From: Owenia fusiformis
Taxonomy: Eukaryota > Annelida > Polychaeta > Sabellida > Oweniidae
Assembly (NCBI GenBank): GCA_903813345.2
Contig: CAIIXF020000008.1
Span: 37,164,867-37,228,866, forward strand
Length of the DNA: 64,000 nucleotides
Direction of reading: 5' to 3'
Numbering within the stretch: position 1 is the first letter of the stretch; each line of letters opens with the position of its first letter. The notes under the pieces were generated by a model. The model worked only from the letters and a program-made list of their open reading frames with translations, had not been told where the DNA came from and ran no database searches. Shown one piece after another: positions 12,701 through 24,600 of the stretch. The position numbers and the translations under genes were made by a program.

Positions 12701-14527
12701 AAATGAAAGCTGTAAGAATATGTTACCACTTCTTAAATAAAAGTCATCTAATGTATGACTTGAAATGAACTATTGTAACTTACATTTTGACAAGAGGAGG
12801 TTTACTGCCACACCCATCCTCTACTAGTGGAAGACAGCAAAACAATACACCATACTGAAAAATATATCATTTATCGTTTATGTTACGGGCTCCTTCACAA
12901 GAACTCATTATACACTGTTCAAATAAAATATTAATATGTAAATTCTCCGAAATATAAAATGTGGTCACAACACATTTAGAAAAGAGAAATGGACATGGTA
13001 CATTATTGTAAAAATCTTTAGTTTTCTCAAATAAAGAATGCGCTATGGGGACTTTTGGAAATGAACATGAAAAAGAATGATATTAGCCCTAAAAATATTT
13101 TAAAATTTGAGAAATATTTTGCTTGTTAGATCTGATACTAATCCTCATAAATATTCTTATAATTCCCATAATTATTTTGATGCACATTCTAACTTCAGGC
13201 ATTCCTGACTATGGTGATCCCCACACACCCTTTGTCTTGAACTTTACAAAAAGCAGCAGATAGGTGGTCTGGGAAACCAGAATGGCATTCCACAAGTGGG
13301 TGTAAATTATCAGTTTTTACAAATCTGATCCAGCTAATCAAAATATATCAATTTTTCATGATTTTCCTCCCTTTCAACTTGGCGAAAACAGGTTTCCAGG
13401 TAGGTGACAGTTTCAAAACTTCAAAGTAGATTCAGCACCCATTTGCTTCACTCCTGAAGAGGTTTTTCTAACATATGAGACATGAAGTCCAGCTAAAATA
13501 CATTAGCATGAAAGGCCCATATACAGGGGTGGGGTTAGGGGGCAGGGGGTTCGAGCGATCCAAAGTTGTCAAAAGTGATCCTCCTCTGGAATTTTCTAAA
13601 AAAAACTTGGCAAATCCTGGCTACTGGCCTTCATGATTATCATTCAATGTGAGTTTTTTAAAGGGAATTTTGAAAGGTCTTACTGTACCTGTTCAACAAC
13701 TAAAAGTGGCCATAGCTTTTTGTTATTCTTCAATGTGAGTTCAAATACAGGTTTCTGGCCAATGTTACCACAGCTGTCACGTGTGGAGCCCTGAAAAATG
13801 TATAAGATACACTGATATAAATCATTTATATTACATGATATCTGAAGCAAATAGTGAATCATTGATAATACAATATAGGCTAGGGGTGATTTGGATAATG
13901 TATAATGGACCACTTTACAAGAACAACATAATTCATATGTAAACTGACTTCTGATAATGTGATATAATCCACTATCATGATGGAATGAACGATATAGTCA
14001 TCAAAGTCAAAAATATGTTCATGGTTTTACCTTATTCAGTGGATTCAATGTCACACCCAATTCTGACGTAAGCGCCTCATAGAAAGCATTATGATCTGGG
14101 ATGCTGGTATAGAATTCACCATCAAATATCTTAGCTCGTCTTTCTACAGTCCCAAAATACCTGAACGTAAATGATAAATAAAATATGGTGTCCACATATG
14201 AATTTCGATTTCCAAGATTTATTGATAGAAATGCTTAAAAAAACCGGCGAAATGCCAATCATTTCTTCATGAATGGTCAAGTGATTGAAAAGCTTGAAAC
14301 AGCAAACAGGCACAAGCACAAATCCGGAACCAGACCCAGCCCCTTTTGGTATTGGCTCAAAGAATAAATGAGAAGATAAGACACCAACCAAAAATGGCAC
14401 ATCCAAAAAATGACCACCCAAAAATATGACGCCCGTACTGACCTTTATCTTTTCCATCTCTCAAACATTGAGTGATCAATATTTACCCTGTAAATTCTCC
14501 TTTATGTATTAGTTTGAATGGTTGCAT
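9741..14527 (-). CDS. AP5M1: AP-5 complex subunit mu-1 (MUDENG), first seven coding exons
   Basis: This is the medium (mu) subunit of the AP-5 adaptor, which acts at late endosomes/lysosomes in membrane sorting. Minus-strand exons: 14487-14527, 14031-14160, 13689-13790, 12784-12854, 11654-11732, 10515-10649 and 9741-9821. Phases agree throughout and give 213 residues. Recognisable stretches are TVERRAKIFDGEFY (human TVEKRARVF), LWPLLVV, LPLVEDG...KPPL (human VPLVEQ...RPPL), GFSLLLGMADC, QAAPFGT and PAWK...LAITEQI (human PAWK...ISITEKV). They cover the longin-like N-terminal half. The mu-homology domain, roughly the last 280 residues, was not found to the left. The ATG at 14525-14527 is the first in frame after a stop, but the N-terminus looks about 20 residues shorter than human, so an upstream exon is possible. 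Exons 6 and 7 have extra downstream copies of their 3' ends and donors. Confidence 0.92.
10141..10560 (-). repeat. 103-106 bp tandem repeat carrying the AP5M1 exon 6 donor
   Basis: Donor-equivalent positions fall at 10515 (true exon end), 10409, 10303 and 10200, so three extra units lie in the intron downstream of exon 6. Each unit includes about 60 bases homologous to the exon end (reverse-strand words CTTAGTAGATCA and CAGTCAATCTGGACAGAAG) followed by GTTAGGAGTCTA. The copies are well conserved. Confidence 0.9.
10915..11557. mobile_element. Tc1/mariner-type foldback MITE, 643 bp
   Basis: The ends are CAGGGTGTCCCGAAAGTATG and its inverse, flanked by TA on both sides (10913-10914 and 11558-11559). 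The two arms match over more than 200 bases (for example CTAGGCAGACATAT against ATATGTCTGCCTAG). No transposase frame is present. The element sits in an AP5M1 intron. Confidence 0.9.
11910..12732. repeat. ~47-bp minisatellite, about 17 units
   Basis: The unit reads AATGAAGGCTGTAAGAATAT followed by GTTACAACTTCAAGAATGAA and AATTAAA. Two variants alternate (CTTCAAGAATG and CTTCAGAATG), and a few units have TTACCACTTC. It lies in an AP5M1 intron just downstream (minus sense) of exon 12784-12854. Confidence 0.95.
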
Positions 14528-15677
14528 GATATCAATTATTGACGCTGTATATCGAATTTTCCCAAGACATTTATTTTAAATTTTCAGAGCGTAAAGATAA
14601 TGGAACTTGCTTCGGTAATTTCCGGCAGTGTCCGATGTTGTTCGTCTATTGAATTACGTCACATCCCAACAAACAGCCAATGAAAGTAAAGGATCGCGTA
14701 GCCTAACAAACCGTTGTTATTGTTTCTACAGGAGTTTAAAGAAACATCATGGGATTTCTCTGTAACCTCTGATGTGACGTCATCCGGAGTGGCATCACAT
14801 TCTCAGAAAAGGCATTTGACTTCGGGAATAATCATTTGAACAACAGAAATAGCCGAAGCACTCCATTAAAGGTTCGCTCACTTATTTTATGCTTTAATCA
14901 ACAGATGCTAGCTGTCTTGAATGTGTGGTTTTAGTGATTGGAGATGTTTTATGTAAGTCTCAAATGAACCTAACAACAGTACGCATCATTTGAGGTATGA
15001 CATGTGATATTCATTGATATCTGAAGATTTTGTGTCTTGTTCTTGAGTATATTTATTGAGCCTAGACACTACCAAGAAGAGGTAATCTAGCAGAGGTCCG
15101 TAAGCAGCAGAATATTCTTGAAATTCTAGAATTACAATTTCATTTTCAACGGTGAACAGATTGAAACGTTTGAAATGACTTAAGATTGACTACAGTTGAT
15201 ATAATCAGTGATAAACTAGATATCATAGCCACCTGTATATGATTTTATAAGAGAAATAAATAAAAATTAATAAGAAATTAATGGGCGATAATTGAGTGAA
15301 AATTACGTACTTGCTAAATAAAACTTTTCCTATTGTTCTCCCTGGTAAAGAAACAATCCAAACTGATCTTAGACTCATACTTCACACCATATGAGGTGTA
15401 AAATATATTTGAAGTAGCAATTATGTGATATTCATATCAAAATGTACTAATTTTGAAAAATATAAAAATCTATTTCCGGGTTTGAATGACCTTGAGAAAA
15501 AATCGTCTACATTTTCAAATGCGATACTTTTGAATATAAATGATCAATTCTATTGGCGTAAATTCAATCAAGTAGAAATAAAAAAGTATCGTTGGTGATT
15601 GAAAATAGCCATCCTTCAATAAAATAAACATCTCGTAGAAGTGAGACTACATGTTCAGCGCCCTCTTTAAAAACAAA
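14528..15677. promoter_or_regulatory. Head-to-head spacer between AP5M1 (-) and SNW1 (+), with a CRE
   Basis: The two start codons face away from each other across 1150 bases. A perfect CRE palindrome TGACGTCA lies at 14775-14782 within GTGACGTCATCCGGAG. A half-site (TTACGTCA) lies near 14653. CRE boxes are common in bidirectional housekeeping promoters, so a shared promoter is plausible. No TATA box with proper spacing was seen for either gene. Confidence 0.45.
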
Positions 15678-18600
15678 ATGTCCGGAGCTGGAATTTCGCT
15701 ATCGAGGTAAATATTGATTTATTTCCTATATCACTCATAATCAATTCATTTTTATGAATGTTTATGAAACATCTTATTATCACCGAAGAAGACGCCAAGT
15801 TTTATCACCTCAAACTGCATGATTGGTACGCAATTAGCCCTAATAATTTAATGTTCTTTGATCTGTTTTATTTTTTTTGTTTTTTTCAATTTTTTGTCAA
15901 TTACCAGAATGTGAGGATAATAGTGTACATCCCTGTAGTTAACCTACAGAGATTTGGATAATCAATCGGAGTTATTTGGGAGAGCATACCACAATAAATG
16001 TGGGGTAAATTCGCGTATGGCCTCGATTTTTCTAATTTTCCTGTCGTCTCGTCTGAAGATCTTCAAGAAAATACTGAATGTGCCAGTCTTGTCAGTTCTA
16101 TGTCATTACCAGTAGGCATGGGTGTCATCTCAGTTATCCAATCACATACTAAAGCAGTATGCAAAATATCTCCTCGCCATTCGCAAGATGCGAACCTGCC
16201 AGATATGGCGATATGTAAAAAAAGTTATTTTGCACACTGTTATGTCGTCAGTTCAATTGCCAATCAAATTGAAGCATTATTTACATTGATCAGTCACAAT
16301 CTGCAGATAATCTGGAGAAGATCATAAGAAGTAGATAGTAGTTTGATGATAGTTTGACCTATTCGAAAAAGGTTAATATTCGCCTATATGAAGCATCAAA
16401 CTCAATGGCCAGTTGTTTTTTATATTGGGAAAATACCATATATGGAATAAGTTATGTGTACCTGAAAATAACATGGGGCTGCAGTGAGGAAGCCATTAAT
16501 ATCTCTGAACATGCAGACCTACCTTACCCAATAAGGTTCCCAGTTCCAAGGTCACATAACCTAAAAGCAAGTTTTTATTAGAAATTTTTGACAAGAATTG
16601 TTGTTGTTTTGATGTATGAACTTCCCCATTGGAGATAATAAGTTGATAAAAAAGTTGCAATAAACTGAAGATGTTCCAGTTTTTGGCTCACCCTGTGATT
16701 GAACATTTCCATTTTCTTCTTTTCAGCATTTTGCCTGCTCCATCGCAGTATGTTCATGACAGGGAAGATGAAGATCTCATAAGACGTGTAAATGCTTCGG
16801 TATGTAGTCGAGAATATATATTAGAAAGGTTCTTAGAAAGAACATGAAAATATTTTTATACAAAAAGGGTCTGAAAAATCCCTAGCATTTCTAAGGGTTT
16901 CAAAGAGTGTTATTTCAAGTTTTACAAATATCTTCTATTCACTCATCCTTAATGCATATAATGCAAACTTGGGTTTATGATAACTTCCGTTTATGTATTT
17001 TGCTATATCCCGACATGTAAACATGTATTTTGTGTATATACCTCTGTGTAAAGTTTTACAATAAAATCTTAATTGGATAATTATAGAAGTGAAATAATTA
17101 TTTTGATTCCCTGTTATACTGATGAATTGATTGTGATTTGTGAATGAAAAATAAATGTTTGATTCAAACTGTTTCAGCTGCCTGTTGCAAGCAAGAAAAC
17201 TGCCCCACCTTATGGCCACAGAAGGGGATGGGTCCCCAGGACAGTAGATGTAAGTGTGATTAAAGGCGTGTACATGTATTTGTAATTCTGATCCTATGTG
17301 ATATTTAATATGATCCCAAAATGTTCTTAATTATTATTTATAACTTGTATTTTCAATAAGGAATACAAAAGTTTCTCTCGAGAAATTGAATTTTTGTGAT
17401 TTTCCAAGCTTTTTGGGAATACAGAAGAAGATGATTTTATCAAGTTCTGTTGATTGAGCAAGACGAACACCTCTATATGAGTAGTGGTTGGAAGACTGAC
17501 TCGTGTACTCGAGTTTTCCTCTTATTTGTCCTAAAAGTTGAAAAAAAGTTGAGTTGAAAACTTGAACTCACGATTTGAAATTTTTACCAAAAAAATATTT
17601 TTCACTTGTTTTCACCTTACCTTGACTCGCGATTCGTCTCTCCTATTCACAATTTCCATGATGTATAGAATACAACTTATTTTCTATTTAATGCCATGTG
17701 CGGAAGAAAAACATACTTGGATTTTATTCTGCGTTCGTTATTTTTATGCAAAAGTTTCATTTCCGGTTTGATGCATTCTGGGAATATTCAACAGCCGGGA
17801 ATTTTAATAAAAAGTATAGAGGCACTTGAAAGACTTGATCAAATTGATGAATTCTGCCGCTACTTGGGAAACTGAAACCGGAAGTAACTCAACTAAGTCA
17901 AATTGCGAATATAATCGTGGTTTTTGTGGCCCACTCGAGTGGAGATTTTCAGGCGAGTCCGACCACTATATATGAGGAACACCTCTATAAGTGGAGCACC
18001 TCTATAGGAGGAACACCTCTATATGAGGAACACCTCTTAGTGGAGCACCTCTATATGAGGAACACCTCTATAAGTGGAGCATCTCTATATGAGGAACACC
18101 TCTATAAGTAGATCACCTATATAGGAGGAACACCTCTATAAGTGGAGCACCTCTATATGAGGAACACATCTATAAGTGAAGTACCTCTATATGAGGAACA
18201 CCTCTATAAGTAGATCACCTATATAGGAGGAACACCTCTAAAAGTGGATCACCTATATAGGAGGAACACCTCTATAAGTAGATCACCTATATAGGAGGAA
18301 CAGCTCTATACGTGGATCACCTATATAGAAGGAACACCTCTATAAGTGGATCACCTGTATAGTAGGAACACCTCTATAAGCGGATCACCTGTATAGTAGG
18401 AACACCTCTATAAGTGAATCACCTATATATATATAGAAGGAACACCTCTATAAGTGGATCACCTGTATAGTAGGAACACCTCTATAAGTGGATCACCTGT
18501 ATAGTAGGAACACCTCTATAAGTGAATCACCTATATATATATATATATATAGGAGGAACACCTCTATAAGTGGATCACCTGTATAGTAGGAACACCTCTA

Positions 18601-21600
18601 TAAGTGAATCACCTATATATATATAGGAGGAACACCTCTATAAGTGAATCACCTGTATAGTAGGAACACCTCTATAAGTGGATCACCTGTATAGTAGGAA
18701 CACCTCTATAAGTGAATCACCTATATATATATATATAGGAGGAACACCTCTATAAGTGAATCACCTATATATATATATAGTAGGAACACCTCTATAAGTG
18801 AATCACCCATATTTATATATAGGAGGAACACCTCTATACGTCAATCACCTGTATAGTAGGAACACCTCTATAAGTGAATCACCTATATATATATATATAG
18901 GAGGAACACCTCTATAAGTGAATCACCTATATATATATAGTAGGAACACCTCTATAAGTGAATCACCTATATATATATATATAGGAGGAACACCTCTATA
19001 AGTGAATCACCTATATATATATATAGGAGGAACACCTCTATAAGTGGATCACCTGTATAGTAGGAACACCTCTATAAGTGAATCACCTATATATATATAG
19101 GAGGAACACCTCTATAAGTGAATCACCTATATATATATATAGTAGGAACACCTCTATAAGTGAATCACCTATATATATATATAGGAGGAACACCCCTACA
19201 AGTGAATCACCTATATATATATATATAGTAGGAACACCTCTATAAGTGAATCACCTATATATATATATATAGGAGGAACACCTCTATAAGTGAATCACCT
19301 ATATATATATATAGGAGGAACACCTCTATAAGTAAATCACCTATATATATATATATAGGAGGAACACCTCTATAAGTGAATCACCTATATATATATATAG
19401 GAGGAACACCTCTATAAGTGGATCACCTGTATAGTAGGAACACCTCTATAAGTGAATCACCTATATATATATATAGGAGGAACACCTCTATAAGTGAATC
19501 ACCTATATATATATAGTAGGAACACCTCTATAAGTGAATCACCTATATATATATATAGGAGGAACACCCCTATAAGTGAATCACCTATATATATATATAT
19601 AGTAGGAACACCTCTATAAGTGAATCACCTATATATATATATAGGAGGAACACCTCTATAAGTGAATCACCTATATATATATATAGGAGGAACACCTCTA
19701 TAAGTGGAACACCTATATATATATATATAGGAGGAACACCTCTATAAGTGAATCACCTATATATATATATAGTAGGAACACCTCTATAAGTGAATCACCT
19801 ATATATATATATAGTAGGAACACCCCTATAAGTGAATCACCTATATATATATATAGTAGGAACACCTCTATAAGTGAATCACCTATATATATATATAGGA
19901 GGAACACCTCTATAAGTGAATCACCTATATATATATAGGAGGAACACCTCTATAAGTGAATCACCTATATATATATATAGGAGGAACACCCCTATAAGTG
20001 AATCACCTATATATATATATAGGAGGAACACCTCTATAAGTGAATCACCTATATATATATATAGGAGGAACACCTCTATAAGTGAATCACCTATATATAT
20101 ATATAGTAGGAACACCTCTATAAGTGAATCACCTATATATATATATAGGAGGAACACCCCTATAAGTGAATCACCTATATATATATAGGAGGAACACCTC
20201 TATAAGTGAATCACCTATATATATATATAGTAGGAACACCCCTATAAGTGAATCACCTATATATATATATAGTAGGAACACCTCTATAAGTGAATCACCT
20301 ATATATATATATAGGAGGAACACCTCTATAAGTGAATCACCTATATATATATATAGGAGGAACACCTCTATAAGTGAATCACCTATATATATATATAGTA
20401 GGAACACCCCTATAAGTGAATCACCTATATATATATATATAGTAGGAACACCTCTATAAGTGAATCACCTATATATATATATAGTAGGAACACCCCTATA
20501 AGTGAATCACCTATATATATATATAGGAGGAACACCTCTATAAGTGAATCACCTATATATATATATAGGAGGAACACCTCTATAAGTGAATCACCTATAT
20601 ATATATATAGGAGGAACACCTCTATAAGTGAATCACCTATATATATATATAGTAGGAACACCTCTATAAGTGAATCACCTATATATATATATAGGAGGAA
20701 CACCCCTATAAGTGAATCACCTATATATATATATAGTAGGAACACCTCTATAAGTGAATCACCTATATATATATAGGAGGAACACCCCTATAAGTGAATC
20801 ACCTATATATATATATAGTAGGAACACCTCTATAAGTGAATCACCTATATATATATATAGTAGGAACACCCCTATAAGTGAATCACCTATATATATATAT
20901 ATAGGAGGAACACCTCTATAAGTGAATCACCTATATATATATATAGGAGGAACACCTCTATAAGTGAATCACCTATATATATATATAGGAGGAACACCTC
21001 TATAAGTGAATCACCTATATATATATATAGGAGGAACACCTCTATAAGTGAATCACCTATATATATATATAGTAGGAACACCTCTATAAGTGAATCACCT
21101 ATATATATATAGGAGGAACACCCCTATAAGTGAATCACCTATATATATATATAGTAGGAACACCCCTATAAGTGAATCACCTATATATATATAGGAGGAA
21201 CACCTCTATAAGTGAATCACCTATATATATATATAGGAGGAACACCCCTATAAGTGAATCACCTATATATATATATAGGAGGAACACCTCTATAAGTGAA
21301 TCACCTATATATATATATAGGAGGAACACCTCTATAAGTGAATCACCTATATATATATAGGAGGAACACCTCTATAAGTGAATCACCTATATATATATAT
21401 AGTAGGAACACCTCTATAAGTGAATCACCTATATATATATATAGGAGGAACACCCCTATAAGTGAATCACCTATATATATATATAGGAGGAACACCTCTA
21501 TAAGTGAATCACCTATATATATATATAGGAGGAACACCTCTATAAGTGAATCACCTATATATATATATAGGAGGAACACCTCTATAAGTGAATCACCTAT

Positions 21601-24600
21601 ATATATATATAGGAGGAACACCTCTATAAGTGAATCACCTATATATATATATAGTAGGAACACCTCTATAAGTGAATCACCTATATATATATAGGAGGAA
21701 CACCCCTATAAGTGAATCACCTATATATATATATAGTAGGAACACCCCTATAAGTGAATCACCTATATATATATATAGGAGGAACACCTCTATAAGTGAA
21801 TCACCTATATATATATATAGGAGGAACACCCCTATAAGTGAATCACCTATATATATATATAGGAGGAACACCTCTATAAGTGAATCACCTATATATATAT
21901 ATAGGAGGAACACCCCTATAAGTGAATCACCTATATATATATATAGGAGGAACACCTCTATAAGTGAATCACCTATATATATATAGGAGGAACACCTCTA
22001 TAAGTGGAACACCTATATATATATATAGTAGGAACACCTCTATAAGTGAATCACCTATATATATATATAGTAGGAACACCTCTATAAGTGAATCACCTAT
22101 ATATATATAGGAGGAACACCTCTATAAGTGAATCACCTATATATATATATAGGAGGAACACCTCTATAAGTGAATCACCTATATATATATATATAGGAGG
22201 AACACCTCTATAAGTGAATCACCTATATATATATATAGGAGGAACACCCCTATAAGTGAATCACCTATATATATATATAGGAGGAACACCTCTATAAGTG
22301 AATCACCTATATATATATATAGGAGGAACACCTCTATAAGTGGAACACCTATATATATATATAGTAGGAACACCTCTATAAGTGAATCACCTATATATAT
22401 ATATAGTAGGAACACCTCTATAAGTGAATCACCTATATATATATATAGGAGGAACACCTCTATAAGTGAATCACCTATATATATATATAGGTGGAACACC
22501 TCTATAAGTGAATCACCTATATATATATATAGGAGGAACACCTCTATAAGTGAATCACCTATATATATATAGGAGGAACACCCCTATAAGTGAATCACCT
22601 ATATATATATATAGTAGGAACACCCCTATAAGTGAATCACCTATATATATATATAGGAGGAACACCTCTATAAGTGAATCACCTATATATATATATAGGA
22701 GGAACACCTCTATAAGTGGAACACCTATATATATATATATAGGAGGAACACCTCTATAAGTGAATCACCTATATATATATAGTAGGAACACCTCTATAAG
22801 TGAATCACCTATATATATATATAGTAGGAACACCTCTATAAGTGAATCACCTATATATATATATAGTGGGAACACCTCTATAAGTGAATCACCTATATAT
22901 ATATAGGAGGAACACCCCTATAAGTGAATCACCTATATATATATATAGTAGGAACACCCCTATAAGTGAATCACCTATATATATATATAGGAGGAACACC
23001 TCTATAAGTGAATCACCTATATATATATATAGGAGGAACACCCCTATAAGTGAATCACCTATATATATATATAGGAGGAACACCTCTATAAGTGAATCAC
23101 CTATATATATATATAGTAGGAACACCTCTATAAGTGAATCACCTATATATATATATAGGAGGAACACCCCTATAAGTGAATCACCTATATATATATAGGA
23201 GGAACACCTCTATAAGTGAATCACCTATATATATATATATAGGAGGAACACCCCTATAAGTGAATCACCTATATATATATATAGGAGGAACACCTCTATA
23301 AGTGAATCACCTATATATATATATAGGAGGAACACCTCTATAAGTGGAACACCTATATATATATATAGTAGGAACACCTCTATAAGTGAATCACCTATAT
23401 ATATATATAGTAGGAACACCTCTATAAGTGAATCACCTATATATATATATAGGAGGAACACCTCTATAAGTGAATCACCTATATATATATATAGGAGGAA
23501 CACCTCTATAAGTGAATCACCTATATATATATATAGGAGGAACACCTCTATAAGTGAATCACCTATATATATATATAGGAGGAACACCCCTATAAGTGAA
23601 TCACCTATATATATATAGGAGGAACACCTCTATAAGTGAATCACCTATATATATATATAGGAGGAACACCTCTATAAGTGAATCACCTATATATATATAT
23701 AGGAGGAACACCTCTATAAGTGAATCACTTATATATATATAGGAGGAACACCTCTATAAGTGGAACACCTATATATATATATAGTAGGAACACCTCTATA
23801 AGTGAATCACCTATATATATATATAGTAGGAACACCTCTATAAGTGAATCACCTATATATATATATAGGAGGAACACCTCTATAAGTGAATCACCTATAT
23901 ATATATAGGAGGAACACCTCTATAAGTGAATCACCTATATATATATATAGGAGGAACACCTCTATAAGTGAATCACCTATATATATATATAGGAGGAACA
24001 CCCCTATAAGTGAATCACCTATATATATATATAGGAGGAACACCTCTATAAGTGAATCACCTATATATATATATAGGAGGAACACCTCTATAAGTGAATC
24101 ACCTATATATATATATAGGAGGAACACCTCTATAAGTGAATCACCTATATATATATAGGAGGAACACCTCTATAAGTGAAACATGTACAGTCCCATGAAC
24201 AACTGACTTAATGTTACCTTAAACAAATGGAAAAGTTCTTAAGAGTAACATTTTTTGTGTTATTCCATAGTTAGCATGATATTCATAGGATAACATGTGA
24301 ACATAAAAACGGTATTTTTGTAATCAGTGGTAAAATATGATATTTTTGACAAATTTTCACTTAACCATAACATACGGTTTTTTAGCCATGACATACGACG
24401 TCGTATGCGATGGTTTATGGATTTTTGCTACTTCAGACTCAAAACGAGGCTAAGTGTCAACATCGCCGGATCGTTTGGAAATTCGAATTAAATAACTTAA
24501 TTTCCGACGATTCTGATGATGACTTTAACTATGGAATAAAAAGAACATCCTATGATTTACTCGTGATATGATTTTAATCCACTCATGGATATTGATATCT

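Noticed and set aside
14131-14457. 108-codon minus-strand open frame
   Set aside because: It starts in AP5M1 intron 1 and runs across exon 2 in the wrong frame; the correct frame of exon 2 matches AP5M1.
15998-16327. 109-codon plus-strand open frame in SNW1 intron 1
   Set aside because: No recognisable family, no conserved motif, and SNW1 exons 1 and 2 join perfectly across it.
19713-24158. Long open frames with MNHLYIYRRNTSISESPIY- or MFLLYIYIGDSLIEV-type repeats on both strands
   Set aside because: They arise from the 42-base period of an intronic minisatellite, occur on both strands over the same bases, and have no separate promoter or splice logic.
17950-24175. CRISPR-like array of regular repeats
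   Set aside because: Units are contiguous, have no unique spacers, and sit in an intron of an animal gene.
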